Notes: generated by a model from the letters alone, not told the origin. A stretch of 64,000 nucleotides of DNA from Changchengzhania lutea (GCF_006974145.1 NZ_CP039456.1:868001-932000), one strand, 5' to 3'. Positions 9,096-20,100 are shown, counted from the stretch's first letter. Made by a program: numbers and translations.

Positions 9096-10497
9096 TTTTA
9101 TTGAATATATAATTAAACCCTAACTGTAAAGATACACTTTGTGCATCATATACATTTTTATATTGTAAAAAATTATCGGCCATGGCATAAAAATTAAAGC
9201 CTCCCAAGTGTGCAGAAATCCCTAAACCAATATTATTAAAGGAATAGGAATCTACCGTGTAGGTTGCTTTTATTCTCAAAGCTTTAAAAAGGCGTCTGTA
9301 ATAGTATGCTGTTAGCGCCGCTTGAGGTCGTTTTGGCCTACTCATGGCAAAAAGTTGTAATCCAACGCCATTTAAGTATCCAACATCTTCCTTAATATAA
9401 GAACAGTCCTTACATTTTTTTTCTCCGAAGGCATAGTTTATAGAGGCGTTTAATTTTATAGGGCGCCACGTGGTATATTTACTGCTTGTTGTATCTACAT
9501 CAAATAAATCTTCAAATTCCTCTTCTATGTCACTCCAATATTCATCAGCAGTTTGACCATCTCGTGTTTCAGGAAAAATTGGGTTAATACCTTCAAAAAC
9601 ATAGTTTTTTTCAATCTTATAATTCTCAATATCTTTAGCATGGGAAATAAACCCAATATCCAAAAGACTGCCATCTAAGGTCCATTGATCTGTTAATTTT
9701 TTAGTAAACCCCAGATCAAAACCAAGGCCTAAATTACCACCAAATAACAGACGCTTTCTTAAATCCTTAATTGTTGACTTGGAATCTGCACCGTCTTCCC
9801 TTAAACTTGCAAGACCTGACGTTCTGAGCTCCAAATCGAGATTAAAAATATGATTATAAATATTATCCTGACCTTCTACAGTCACAAAGTGCCCCTTATT
9901 GTTAGTAGAGTTTATATTAACTAAGTTTGAATATATTTTACCACGTAAACCATAAGTAAAAGTACTATTGACCTTTTTATTATAACCGACATGAAATACA
10001 GAAATAACTTCTGTAGATGCGCTTATATCTCCTGCATTAAAATACCTGTTAATATTATTTTGATTTCCCTCTAATGCCAGTACCGCATAATCTTTTGGGA
10101 AATAGGATATCACATCTACTTCTTCGTAAAGTCCAAAACTTAAATACTCATTCTTTTCATAACCCCTTCCAAAAGCAAAACCTCCAGAAAAAATCTCTAA
10201 CTGTTGATTAAAGGTAAAAAAATCGTTGGCATTCATACTGTATATAGCATTTTGAAGCTTAGTATTAAAGTCTATCCCATTATCTGAAAAAACATCATAC
10301 ACGGTACTTCCAGAAGACCCTGTGTTGACATGAAGGTGAGATAATAAGGGAACTCCGAAATAGCCTTTATTATCAATTTTTCCACCAGGATTTAGTAATA
10401 AGGATTGTGGTATTTCAGAAAAACCGTAAAGAATTTGTTTATTTTGAGAAAATGACAACATTGTCATAATCATAAATAAAAATTTAAAAAACTTCAT
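9085..10497 (-). CDS. DUF5723-family outer-membrane beta-barrel protein
   Basis: A 470-residue protein with a short signal peptide (ending MLSFSQ). The mature start (YGFSEIPQSLLLNPGGKID) matches the DUF5723 family of Bacteroidota outer-membrane proteins. The body is rich in alternating hydrophobic/polar strands ending in aromatic residues, and the C-terminus (VSLQLGFNYIF) looks like a closing beta strand. A pair of cysteines (KKCKDCSY, about 358-364) lies in a predicted loop. Family function is unknown; PorV/FadL-like barrels are the nearest fold. It overlaps the upstream lipoprotein gene by 4 bp (ATGA) and the downstream gene by 11 bp, so the three are one operon. Confidence 0.75.
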   Translation of the reverse strand: MKFFKFLFMIMTMLSFSQNKQILYGFSEIPQSLLLNPGGKIDNKGYFGVPLLSHLHVNTGSSGSTVYDVFSDNGIDFNTKLQNAIYSMNANDFFTFNQQLEIFSGGFAFGRGYEKNEYLSFGLYEEVDVISYFPKDYAVLALEGNQNNINRYFNAGDISASTEVISVFHVGYNKKVNSTFTYGLRGKIYSNLVNINSTNNKGHFVTVEGQDNIYNHIFNLDLELRTSGLASLREDGADSKSTIKDLRKRLLFGGNLGLGFDLGFTKKLTDQWTLDGSLLDIGFISHAKDIENYKIEKNYVFEGINPIFPETRDGQTADEYWSDIEEEFEDLFDVDTTSSKYTTWRPIKLNASINYAFGEKKCKDCSYIKEDVGYLNGVGLQLFAMSRPKRPQAALTAYYYRRLFKALRIKATYTVDSYSFNNIGLGISAHLGGFNFYAMADNFLQYKNVYDAQSVSLQLGFNYIFNKNEN

Positions 10498-11057
10498 ATG
10501 GGATCTTTTATATTAAAGTAGAAAACCCCTTTTGACCTTAGACTTATTTTACCCAGTGAATTCTCATTAATTGATTGACCAGGTTGCATAGTGAGAGTGA
10601 AAATAAGTTTTGTAGTTTGTTTGAAAGTTATAAGCTTATCACCGTCAAAAACTTCAATATGTTGATACTTGAGTACCTCATTGCTTGGTGATGCATCTGC
10701 AGTGAGAACGAAACTATGTTGTATTTGGTCAGCGCTATCTAAAAAATCTACTTGTAAACTAAATTCTCTATGGATTGAGTTTTCGTATTCAAATACAAAG
10801 TCTGCTTTAATTAAGTTATCATTTATAAAACCTTCATTAAATACATCAATAATAACAAAATCTTGGATGGTATTTACCTCAATGCCATTATCGACAAACT
10901 GACTGGCAGGTTCATCAAAAAAAACCAAACTGGATTCCAGAATGGGGTTTAACTCTAGATCATTAACTTGATTGAAATCAACTTCTTTAGTACAAGAGCT
11001 GTAGAACAAACTCATTAATAATATAAGTAGAAAGTATTTAAAATTTAGGCGATTCAT
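10494..11057 (-). CDS. Lipoprotein of unknown function
   Basis: The 187-residue protein has an SPII signal (MNRLNFKYFLLILLMSLFYSSC) with the acylated cysteine in SSC|TKEVDF. The mature part looks all-beta (LVFFDEPASQFVDNGIEVNT, FEYENSIHREFSLQVDFL), compatible with a single immunoglobulin-like or jelly-roll domain. I do not recognise the family. Its stop overlaps the start of the DUF5723 barrel gene, which suggests that this lipoprotein and the barrel form a membrane complex; that is inference from gene order. The YjjG gene lies 37 bp downstream of the polysaccharide deacetylase and upstream of this gene in the same direction. Confidence 0.7.
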   Translation of the reverse strand: MNRLNFKYFLLILLMSLFYSSCTKEVDFNQVNDLELNPILESSLVFFDEPASQFVDNGIEVNTIQDFVIIDVFNEGFINDNLIKADFVFEYENSIHREFSLQVDFLDSADQIQHSFVLTADASPSNEVLKYQHIEVFDGDKLITFKQTTKLIFTLTMQPGQSINENSLGKISLRSKGVFYFNIKDPI

Positions 11058-11094
11058 AGGCTAATAAAAACGTTTTAAGGGCGGTTATATTATA

Positions 11095-11784
11095 TCAAAG
11101 ATACATTTTTAATGAGAGAAGATTATTAATTTGACTTATGTTAGATGACAGATTTGTGTTATGCATATCGTAAAAAATCACATCCATCCCTACATTTTTG
11201 GCCCCTAATATATCAGCTTCATAATTATCACCGATCATCAAACTTTTTTCTGGAACAGTATTGGCTAGTTCTAGAGCGTGATTAAATATTTTAGAATTGG
11301 GCTTTTTAACACCTACCATTTCTGAATTGGTCACTGTTTTAAAGTAATGATGAATGTTTGATTTGGTTAACTTGCCCTGTTGAATCTCATGAAAACCGTT
11401 TGTTATAATGTGAAGATGATACAGCGGTTTTAAGTATTCAAGAATCTGAATGGTATCATGAAATAAATGGTTAAACTGCGTAAGATGTACTAAATAGTCA
11501 TCGGCCAACTTATCTATAACAGCGGTATCAACCTCTTTTCCCATCGCATTAAAAGCATCGTTCAATCTTCCAAAACGAAGGGCCTCTCTTTCTATTTTCT
11601 CCTCCCTGTACAGCTTCCAATAATTCAAGTTTATGGTTTCATAATGACTTAAAAAAATTAATATATCAACATCGATATTATTGATTTTAAATATTCTTTC
11701 AAAGGTCAATGCAGAATTCCTGTCAAAATCCCACAAGGTGTGATCTAGATCAAAAAAAATATCGGTTATATGATTAAGTTTCAT
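11095..11784 (-). CDS. YjjG-family noncanonical pyrimidine nucleotidase (HAD superfamily)
   Basis: The 229-residue enzyme has the HAD motif I FFDLDHT (10-16, nucleophile Asp12 and acid/base Asp14), motif II IITNGF and motif IV IGDNYEADILGAKNVGM. This combination and the alpha-helical cap fit the YjjG/YfnB group, which dephosphorylates noncanonical pyrimidine nucleotides (house-cleaning) in the cytoplasm. Its start overlaps the end of the polysaccharide deacetylase gene by 11 bp. Functional link with the neighbours is not obvious; coupling with radC upstream would fit a genome-maintenance theme. Confidence 0.85.
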   Translation of the reverse strand: MKLNHITDIFFDLDHTLWDFDRNSALTFERIFKINNIDVDILIFLSHYETINLNYWKLYREEKIEREALRFGRLNDAFNAMGKEVDTAVIDKLADDYLVHLTQFNHLFHDTIQILEYLKPLYHLHIITNGFHEIQQGKLTKSNIHHYFKTVTNSEMVGVKKPNSKIFNHALELANTVPEKSLMIGDNYEADILGAKNVGMDVIFYDMHNTNLSSNISQINNLLSLKMYL

Positions 11785-13075
11785 CTGTAGATTCTATAAT
11801 AATATTAAACAATTCTTTAAATCCATCCCATCGTGAGTCATCACTAAAAGTATAATTATGAAAAATTGGCGTGAATTCACCATCCACTTTTTTTATCTCT
11901 TGAATGAGTTCGTTCAAAACCTTTTTCTTATCAAGTAAGGATTGTGTTTTCAGCAAAGCGTAATCCATAAGATGATATGGACAAACCTTTAGCGGTGTTT
12001 GAACTTCATAATCTAAATCATAAAACAAAAAAGGCGTGCAGGTACCTGCGCGAAAACCTAACTTGTTCACAAATCCCATCGTGTAGTCCTCCTTAATTTC
12101 CAACTCAATTAAAGACCTATAAGATTCAGGTAAATTAAGTTTTGAAAATGAGTTTCTTGACGCTGTTAACGAGGTATTTATAATACTTTCCATTTTAAGT
12201 TTTTCTTTTTTCATCACTTTGACATCATCTATAGCAAAAAAAGAATTTTTTAAACCCACATGGCAGTAATCCGCAATATGTTTTATAAGGGCTACAAACT
12301 TTCTTTTATTGGCATTGATGCCTTTATCGTAGGTGGAGAAATCGCCCAGTGAAAAGAAAAACAAGAACTTAAACTGACTCTGTTTTTGTTTATTTAAAAT
12401 ATATTTGAAGGTATCGAATGGGTCATGTTTTAATCCGAAAATCACAATAAAGCGCCTATACACACTTTTCAGTTTAAATCTAAACAGGTCTCTTAAAGTA
12501 CCTCCAATGGTTCGCATAATTCCTTTTAATTTGTAATTATAAGGGCTAGGGATATCTATTATTGGTTGTATGCGATAATTACGTTGTGGAAATTCAAACT
12601 CTGGAAATTGTTTTTGCAAGGCATGCTTAAACTTATAGGCCCATATATCGACTACGGGTTGACTTAAAAACCCTTCTTTATAAGCTAAGCTTTCGAAAGC
12701 TAAAAAACGACCGAATTCATCTTTTACATGCGGTAAATATTCCTCATAACGTGAGAGCATATAAAATGACGACGCAAAAATGTCAAATGGCATCGCGCTT
12801 TTATCGCCATTGCTAAAAAATCCTTTGGTCTCCTCCCAATCTTGTACTTGGAATTCAAGATCAGATAGGCCTTGTTCAAATAAAATATCATGACTCTTAA
12901 TAAAAAACTCACTTCCCAAAGGCTGTTTGGTATAGGACATTTTTAAACTGTTATGCGAGATAAATGTCTCGATTTTAGTTGTAAACTGAACTTCTAGACC
13001 TAAAATCCTAGTCGCTAATTGTTTAAATATATATTTTAAACGTGGGGTGATGGTGTGGGTATAGACTAACAGCAT
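11774..13075 (-). CDS. Polysaccharide deacetylase-like protein (DUF7033-type N-terminus)
   Basis: A 433-residue protein that begins MLLVYTHTITPRLKYIFKQ, the characteristic start of a flavobacterial polysaccharide deacetylase-like family. The N-terminal about 140 residues are the family-specific domain (DILFEQGL, FDIFASSFYMLSRYEEY). The C-terminal part contains a NodB-like fold (FFFSLGDFSTYD, GFRAGTCTPFLFYD, PIFHNYTF). Canonical NodB zinc-binding HxxxH is not evident, so catalytic activity is uncertain. No signal peptide is seen. Its ATG follows the radC stop directly, with no gap, so it is translationally coupled to radC. Confidence 0.75.
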   Translation of the reverse strand: MLLVYTHTITPRLKYIFKQLATRILGLEVQFTTKIETFISHNSLKMSYTKQPLGSEFFIKSHDILFEQGLSDLEFQVQDWEETKGFFSNGDKSAMPFDIFASSFYMLSRYEEYLPHVKDEFGRFLAFESLAYKEGFLSQPVVDIWAYKFKHALQKQFPEFEFPQRNYRIQPIIDIPSPYNYKLKGIMRTIGGTLRDLFRFKLKSVYRRFIVIFGLKHDPFDTFKYILNKQKQSQFKFLFFFSLGDFSTYDKGINANKRKFVALIKHIADYCHVGLKNSFFAIDDVKVMKKEKLKMESIINTSLTASRNSFSKLNLPESYRSLIELEIKEDYTMGFVNKLGFRAGTCTPFLFYDLDYEVQTPLKVCPYHLMDYALLKTQSLLDKKKVLNELIQEIKKVDGEFTPIFHNYTFSDDSRWDGFKELFNIIIESTDET

Positions 13076-13774
13076 TTACAATATGTTTTCATCAGTAAAA
13101 CTAAAGTATGCTTTTTCTGTTATTATTAGGTGGTCTAAGACTTTTATATCTAAACTTTCTGAAGCCATTTTTAATTTTGAAGTTATTTGTTTATCGGCCT
13201 CACTAGGTTTTAATGTCCCCGATGGATGATTGTGAACCAAAATCAAGCCAGTGGCACCGCATTCTAATGCGGTTTTTAACACCAATCTCACATCGACTAA
13301 AGTCCCGGTAATACCCCCTTTACTTAGCTGGTTTTTTTTGAGTACTTTGTTGGAGTTGTTTACATAAATAATCCAAAATTCTTCATGTTCAAGCTCTCCA
13401 ATTATAGGTTGCATCAACTCAAATACGGATATACTTGAACTTATTTTTTTACTAACAAGGGCTTCCTCGCCTCGTCTGCGGCGCCCCAACTCCATGGCCG
13501 CTGCAATGGTAATGGCTTTTGCCTCTCCAATACCCTTAAATGCCATTAGCTGCTTTATTGAAAGTTTTCCCAATGCACTCAAGTTGTTATCGGCACTTGC
13601 CAAAATGCGTTTACACAAGGCTACGGCACTTTCTTCTCGGTTTCCGGAACCTATTAATATAGCAACAAGTTCTGCATCGCTTAAGGTCGCTTTTCCTTTA
13701 TAAAGCAATTTTTCACGTGGTTGATCATCTTGTGACCAATTTTTTATTGAAAATGAAGGCGATTTGTCAGACAT
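13076..13774 (-). CDS. radC: RadC-family JAB/MPN-domain protein
   Basis: The protein has an N-terminal helix-hairpin-helix region (LSIKQLMAFKGIGEAKAITIAAAMELGRR) and a C-terminal JAB1/MPN metalloprotease-like domain with the zinc ligands in HNHPSG and the later Asp (SEADKQIT). RadC was named as a repair protein but its biochemical role remains unsettled. I chose the ATG at 13774, giving MSDKSPSFSIKNW. The longer frame (ATG at 13831) adds 19 residues unlike the family and would overlap the divergent gene by 8 bp. Its stop is followed at once by the deacetylase start. Confidence 0.88.
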   Translation of the reverse strand: MSDKSPSFSIKNWSQDDQPREKLLYKGKATLSDAELVAILIGSGNREESAVALCKRILASADNNLSALGKLSIKQLMAFKGIGEAKAITIAAAMELGRRRRGEEALVSKKISSSISVFELMQPIIGELEHEEFWIIYVNNSNKVLKKNQLSKGGITGTLVDVRLVLKTALECGATGLILVHNHPSGTLKPSEADKQITSKLKMASESLDIKVLDHLIITEKAYFSFTDENIL

Positions 13775-13823
13775 TTGATAAATATAATTATTGTAAATTT
13801 CAGAAGCAATAAAATCTTTAATA

Positions 13824-14423
13824 ATGAGCAAATACCCACCAGCACATCATCAAGGTGATGATAGGAATCACATGATTGAAGTGATTAAAACCTACCCCTT
13901 AGCTACTGTTATTTCTGTTAAAGATAATCAGCCTTTCATCACACATCTACCGCTGATTTATAGAGAGGTTGATGGAAAACTTATCGGCCATACCGATATT
14001 TACAATCCTCAAACGGCATTGATGAAAGGCAATAATGAGGTCACAGTTATTTTCTCAGGTCCCCAATGTTATATTTCACCAAGCGTTTACGCTACCACAC
14101 AATTACCTACATGGAATTATATAAAAGTGCATTTAAAAGGAAATGTAAAGGCTATTGAAAGTAAAGAGGTATTAAAAGAATCGTTAATTATTATGACTGA
14201 GTTTCTTGAAGCTCCAAATCACAACTATGTATTAGAGTCTGATAATAAACGGATGGAAGGTGCTTTGGATTATATAGCTATGTTTGAAATTACACCCACC
14301 CATTGGGAAAGGAAGTTTAAACTGTCTCAAGACAAAAAACCGCAAGATATTGAAAACGCAAGAGCGGAATTAATTCGAGCTAATACTAAAAGCATGGAAC
14401 AATTTTTAAAGAAAGTATTTTAA
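13824..14423 (+). CDS. FMN-binding negative transcriptional regulator, PaiB family
   Basis: A 199-residue protein of the PaiB/PAI2 family, a split-barrel FMN-binding fold. Recognisable family segments are MSKYPPAHHQGDDRNHMIEVI at the start, TYPLATVISV, THLPL and LIGHTDIYNPQ, and the C-terminal helix (ALDYIAMFEITPTHWERKFKLSQDK). In Bacillus subtilis PaiB affects protease synthesis and sporulation; in Bacteroidota the role is not known. The gene is divergent from radC with a 49-bp gap that must hold both promoters and convergent with mpl. Confidence 0.85.
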   Translation: MSKYPPAHHQGDDRNHMIEVIKTYPLATVISVKDNQPFITHLPLIYREVDGKLIGHTDIYNPQTALMKGNNEVTVIFSGPQCYISPSVYATTQLPTWNYIKVHLKGNVKAIESKEVLKESLIIMTEFLEAPNHNYVLESDNKRMEGALDYIAMFEITPTHWERKFKLSQDKKPQDIENARAELIRANTKSMEQFLKKVF

Positions 14424-14493
14424 AAGGATTTAAAATAACGCCATTTTATCATTCTAAATTACCTACTAATGAGCTATAGATGGTTTATATAAA

Positions 14494-15849
14494 TCATGCT
14501 ATCAAGCGCTTTACCTCATCAAAATCCAAACCGCCATAGTTTCCAGAACTCATTAATAACAAGGCTTTATTATCAAAATTTTGTGAGAATAGAAAGTCTT
14601 TAAAGTCATCGACATTGGTATAGATGATTATATCATCGCGCTGAAAAGCCGAGGCAATTTGCCCGTGGGTCACTTCTTCTAAATTTTTTATTTCTACAGC
14701 GTGTGGAGAATAAAAAACCACAGCCACATCTGCGGCGTCGAGCGTGCCTTTGTATTCCTTCAAAAATTCGACATTTAAACTACTGTATGTGTGCAACTCT
14801 AAACAAGCCAACAGAACTTTATCTTCATGCTGCTCCTTAACAGCTTTGGTTGTCGCTTCTACTTTACTTGGTGAGTGTGCAAAATCTTTATAGGCAACGC
14901 CGGTAACACTTTCGGCTATTTTCTCCAAACGTTTGCTTGCACCTTTAAATGTGGCTATAGCCTCATAAAAATCATCCTCATCAATACCCATATGTTGACA
15001 GATCCACTTGGCGCCTGAAAGGTTATTTAAATTATGCTTTCCAAAAACCTCAATAGGTAATGGGCCTTCAGAAGTTTTTAAAAAAGTTTGTCCGTTATCA
15101 ACGGTATATTCAGGGGTTTGATATGGCAATTTTCGAATCGTGTTCGCACTAGATTCAACCACACGTTTAACTTCAGAATCTTCCTCATTATAGTTTATGC
15201 TCCCACCACTGACTATCGAATCAACAAAAATACTGAACTGCTCTACATAATTATCATAGGTTGGAAAAACATTAATATGATCCCAAGCAATACCACTTAA
15301 TAAGGCAATATTCGGTTTATAAAGATGAAATTTTGGACGCCTGTCAATTGGGGAACTTAAATATTCATCACCTTCTAAAACAATAAAATCATTATCATGG
15401 GTGAGTTTAACCATCACGTCGAAACCTTCTAATTGGGCGCCAACCATATAATCAACTTCTCTATCGTGATAATGCATCACATGTAAAATCATTGAGGTTA
15501 TAGTCGTTTTTCCGTGGCTACCACCAATAATAACTCGTGTTTTGTTTTTAGATTGCTCGTATAAAAATTCAGGGTAGCTATAAATTTTCAAACCTAGTGC
15601 TTGTGCTTTTAAGAGCTCTGGATTATCAGATTTGGCATGCATACCCAAGACAATGGCATCTAAATTTTGATTTATTTTCTCTGGATACCAACCAAAATTT
15701 TCTGGTAATAAATCTTTTGCTGCCAATCGGGATTTTGAAGGTTCAAAAATAATATCGTCACTGCCTGTAACGTGATACCCTTTGTTGTGTAATGCTAAAG
15801 CTAAGTTGTGCATTGCCGAACCACCAATAGCTATAAAGTGTACATTCAT
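14494..15849 (-). CDS. mpl: UDP-N-acetylmuramate:L-Ala-gamma-D-Glu-meso-DAP ligase (Mpl)
   Basis: Mpl recycles peptidoglycan by joining the free tripeptide to UDP-MurNAc in the cytoplasm. The 451-residue protein has the N-terminal Mur ligase UDP-binding domain (HFIAIGGSAMHNLALAL), the ATP-binding P-loop GGSHGKTTI (109-117), the central motif LEGDEYLSSPIDRRPKF and the C-terminal domain segment KDFAHSPSKVEATTKAV. The GGSAMHNLA start and HSPSKV motif separate Mpl from MurC. Length is normal. It is a single gene between convergent paiB and a TPR protein gene 111 bp upstream. Confidence 0.93.
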   Translation of the reverse strand: MNVHFIAIGGSAMHNLALALHNKGYHVTGSDDIIFEPSKSRLAAKDLLPENFGWYPEKINQNLDAIVLGMHAKSDNPELLKAQALGLKIYSYPEFLYEQSKNKTRVIIGGSHGKTTITSMILHVMHYHDREVDYMVGAQLEGFDVMVKLTHDNDFIVLEGDEYLSSPIDRRPKFHLYKPNIALLSGIAWDHINVFPTYDNYVEQFSIFVDSIVSGGSINYNEEDSEVKRVVESSANTIRKLPYQTPEYTVDNGQTFLKTSEGPLPIEVFGKHNLNNLSGAKWICQHMGIDEDDFYEAIATFKGASKRLEKIAESVTGVAYKDFAHSPSKVEATTKAVKEQHEDKVLLACLELHTYSSLNVEFLKEYKGTLDAADVAVVFYSPHAVEIKNLEEVTHGQIASAFQRDDIIIYTNVDDFKDFLFSQNFDNKALLLMSSGNYGGLDFDEVKRLIA

Positions 15850-15960
15850 GTGCTTTTATTATAGATATCAAATATACTTTTTTGTAGTGAATTCAAGAAA
15901 GAAACCCAGTTTGAATTGCAATAACAATTGATTGACTGAAATAAAGAAATAAATACAAAA

Positions 15961-16914
15961 TTAAAGCACAAGAATTTTCTTTTTTTGTGTTTTAAAAGAT
16001 TTCACTTGTGGTAAAGCAGTAATGGCCAAATCGATATGTTTTAGAGCTGCCATTTTATTTTCTTGGTGTGTGTAAATTTGAGCTAACCTGTAATGCGCCC
16101 AGGCTTTTGGAACATCATCATCTGAAGAATGGTATTGAAGATACGTTTTTAAACATTGCTCGCCTTTGTCCAGTTCTATATTATGTTTTGCCGCCACTTC
16201 ACCAATTTTATAATACAGGGCATTTCTACGATGATTAACTTGTGCCACCCCAATGTTCGCTATAGCTTTTTCAGGTTGATTGCCATTTTCATAAAGGTTG
16301 GTAAGCTTGTTAAAACCGGTTAAAGAACCCCCTTCTTTTATGGCCTTTTTATAATACGTTTCCGCAAGTTCAGGCTCATCATCATCTTCATATATATATC
16401 CCTTGGCCAAGTATCCATCAACTGTTGAAAGTTGCTGGAGTTCATTGGAATATTTGAGTGCTTTACTTGTACTTCCACCCAAAATACCAGGAAGTTGGAT
16501 ATATAATTGCACCAATGCCCAACGGACTTCAATATGATTTTTATCTAATTTAGCCGCCTTTAGGAATGCATCTTTAATATCATCAATTAAACTCAGGGCA
16601 CGTAATTTACTAATGGACAAGGCCTTCATTCCCATGGCGCCCCCATATTTATATTGGTTATTAGCGACTTTAGGATGTGCTTTTACGAGCTTTTTGTAAT
16701 TATCAATGGCAGCATCCCATTTTTCCTGATAAGCATAAACATCTCCCAGCATTTCTAATGCATTAACATCATTAGGGTGCTCACTTAAATAATTTGAAAG
16801 TATAGATTCTGCCTTGTTGTATTGCCCTTTTTTAAATAGCTTGTTAGCCACATCGAGTTGTGATTGACTAAAAACAATTACAGGGAAAAATAGTAGGAAT
16901 AGAAATTTGTTCAT
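15961..16914 (-). CDS. Secreted tetratricopeptide-repeat protein
   Basis: The protein has a signal peptide (MNKFLFLLFFPVIVFSQ) followed by about seven TPR units. Examples are LFKKGQYNKAESILSNYLSE, ALEMLGDVYAYQEKWDAAID, AETYYKKAIKEGG and AHYRLAQIYTHQENKMAALK. TPR arrays bind other proteins, so a periplasmic scaffold role is likely; no partner is visible. I prefer the ATG at 16914; ATGs at 16917 and 16929 are also in frame and would add one or five residues before the signal peptide. It is divergent from the alpha-2-macroglobulin gene across 284 bp in which I see no clear regulatory element. Confidence 0.78.
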   Translation of the reverse strand: MNKFLFLLFFPVIVFSQSQLDVANKLFKKGQYNKAESILSNYLSEHPNDVNALEMLGDVYAYQEKWDAAIDNYKKLVKAHPKVANNQYKYGGAMGMKALSISKLRALSLIDDIKDAFLKAAKLDKNHIEVRWALVQLYIQLPGILGGSTSKALKYSNELQQLSTVDGYLAKGYIYEDDDEPELAETYYKKAIKEGGSLTGFNKLTNLYENGNQPEKAIANIGVAQVNHRRNALYYKIGEVAAKHNIELDKGEQCLKTYLQYHSSDDDVPKAWAHYRLAQIYTHQENKMAALKHIDLAITALPQVKSFKTQKKKILVL

Positions 16915-17198
16915 CATAATTGGGTGCAAAAATGTAAAGTTACAATTTCTGGATTACTTCAAAAAAAATGCCATTAAATTGAAATCGTTTATTGAACTCA
17001 TCATACTCTAATTCTATAAAAAAAGACATCCATTTTTTTAAAAAAAGAGTAAATTAACTAATCCAACGAAAGTATTTAGAAATTTATTGTTATTTGGAAC
17101 AGCTTTTGAATAGATTTATAAAAGCAACACAAAGTATTCAATAGCACCTAATATGCCCTTTTCAGAACAGATGCTGTTAGTAATTTAAAATAAATCAG

Positions 17199-20100
17199 AT
17201 GAAAAACCTATTAACATTCTTAGTAATTATTCTAACCACTCACTTTTCTCTAGCCCAATCTACCGATTATAATTCCTATTGGGATGCCATTGAAAAACAT
17301 GAAGGACAAGGTTTGCCAAAATCTGCTTTAGAAATTGTTACTAAAATTGATTCGCTTGCAAAACAAGAAAACAATAAGGAACAATTTATAAAAGCCCTTA
17401 TCTACAAAAGTAAATTTGCTTTGATTTTAGAGGAGGATGCACAATTAAGCATTATTAATGATTTTAAAACTGAAATTGAGCAAAGCAATTTTCCTACTAA
17501 AAATCTACTTGAAAATCTGCTCGCCAATTTGTACTGGCAATATTTTAATCAAAACCGGTATCGTTTTTATAACAGAACTCAGACTGTCACTAAAGTGGAT
17601 ATTCAAGATTTTAGAACCTGGGACTTACAGACACTTTTTGATACAATTCATGTGCATTTTCAAAATTCCCTAAAAAGCGGATTAATGTTACAACAAGAGT
17701 CATTGGAAAATTACAGTTTATTACTGAATGAACAAAAAGGATCGAAAATTTACAGGCCTACTTTATTCGATTTCCTCAGCCATAATGCGCTTACATTCTA
17801 CAAAACAAATGAAACAAGCATTACAAAACCAGAATATAAGTTCCTAATAGACAACGCCACTTTTTTAGGTGATGCTCAAAAATTTTCAACGTTAAAAATC
17901 ACTTCTAAAGATTCAACATCGCTGCAGCTTAATGCCTTAAAAATTTACCAAGATTTAATCGCTTTTCATGTAAAGGACAGCACTCCTTATGCCTTGGCCG
18001 ATGTGAATATTGAACGCTTAAAATTTGTAAATAAACATGCGACTTTCAACAACAAACAAGACTTATTTTTGGAAGCTTTTACAACCGAAAGTAAAAAATT
18101 AAAAGATCATGAAGTGAGTGGTTTATACTTATTTGAAATAGCCAATATATTCTATTCTCAAAGTACAGAGTACCAGCCAAAAACCAAGCCCAATCATCAA
18201 TGGAAAGCTAAAGAAGCATTAGCTATTTGTGAGGATGTCATAAGCAATTATCCAAAAAGTAAAGGTGCAGATAAGTGTTTGGTTTTAAAACAGCGCATCA
18301 CTCAAAATGATTTGCAACTAATTACAGAAGATTTTTTACCAATCGATAAAGATGCACGATTATTAGTACGCTATAAAAACTTAAATAAACTAGATTTTAA
18401 AATTTATAAACTGAGTAGGAGCCAGTTAGAACGTTTAAATAAAATCTACAGAAAAAACGAGCAGCTCGCTTATATAAAAACGCTAAAAGAATCAAATCAA
18501 TGGGGGACGACATTACCGAATGAGGACGATTATCAAACGCACAGTACCGAGATTTTAGTTCCTAAACTAAAGAATGGCCATTATGTGGTTTTTGCCTCAT
18601 TAGAAAATGATGCTGATACCTTTGCCTTTAGTACGATACAAGTCACCAACTTAGCTTTGGTTGAAAAAGAAAGTACTGACCATAAGATTTTTCAAGTCAT
18701 TAATAGAAATCATGGAACACCAATTACAAATGCGCAAGTAGAATTAAACTATTATGTAAATGGGAGTCGAAATAAGCGCATTGGTGTTTTTTCAACCAAT
18801 AGCTTAGGTGAATTTAAGATTGAAAAGAGCAAATCTTACCATCGAAATATGGTCGCCAAAGTCGAACATAATAGCGATTTGGCCTACTTTGGAGATTATT
18901 ATTTAAATAGGCACTACAAGGAGAAAATAGACAAATTTAGATATAAATCTTTTGTGTTTACAGATAGAAGTATCTATCGTCCAGGGCAGACAGTTCATTT
19001 CAAAGGTATTGCCATGAAAACCGATGACGGTAAATCTGAAGTTTTAGCAAATCAAGAGGTCTATGCCATTTTATATAACGTTAATGGCGAGGAAGTAAAG
19101 GAATTACTTTTAAAAACCAATGATTTCGGATCGGTTTCTGGGACATTTATACTTCCAAATAATGGTCTAAATGGTCAATATCATATTGAATTTGATTCTG
19201 AATCTGGGAATATAGATATGGAAAGTTTTGCCTATTTCTCTGTTGAAGACTATAAGCGACCAAAGTTTGAAACCCAGTTTAAACCTGTTACTAAAACATT
19301 TAAGATTAACGATTCTATAACTGTTCAAGGCGAGGCACTGGCTTATGCAGGAAGCAGTATTACAGATGCTAAAGTTACCTACCGTGTGCGCAGAAATGTG
19401 AGATACCCAGTATGGTATTATTGGTATCGCCCATACTTTAATAGCGAAGCTCAAGAGATCACTTACGGTGAAACGACAACAGATGCTTCGGGAAATTTTG
19501 ACATTATATTTAAGGCCATTCCAGATTTAAGTGTCGATAAAAGCAGCCTGCCAATTTTTAATTATGAAATTACTGCGGATGTCACCGATTTAAATGGTGA
19601 AACACGCAGTGCGACCACCATTGTGAATGTTGGCTACCATGCATTAATTGCTACCATGAGTTTGGATGCCAATCTGGATAAAAACAACAAAGATCACAGC
19701 ATTAAAATAGAAACAAAAAACTTAAACGGTGAGTTCGTGCCTGCAAAAGGACTTATAAAAGTGTATAAATTAGAAGCACCGCAATCGGTATTAAGACCAC
19801 GCCCTTGGGCAGCGCCAGATTACACAATGATTTCTAAAAAGGATTTTAAAAATTTATTTCCACATGAAGCGTATCGCGATGAACACCTACCTGAGAATTG
19901 GAAAAAAGGTGAAAAAGTTTTTGAGAAATCATTCAATACAAGCGAATCAAAAGATCTTGCATTAGGCAAAATTAAAAACTGGGAATCTGGCAAATACCTA
20001 ATTACATTAGAAAGTAAAGATAAATTCGGTCAATTGGTAAAAGATGAAATCAAGACCACTTTGTACAGCCATGAGAATAAGACCGTTGCCGATAATCAGC

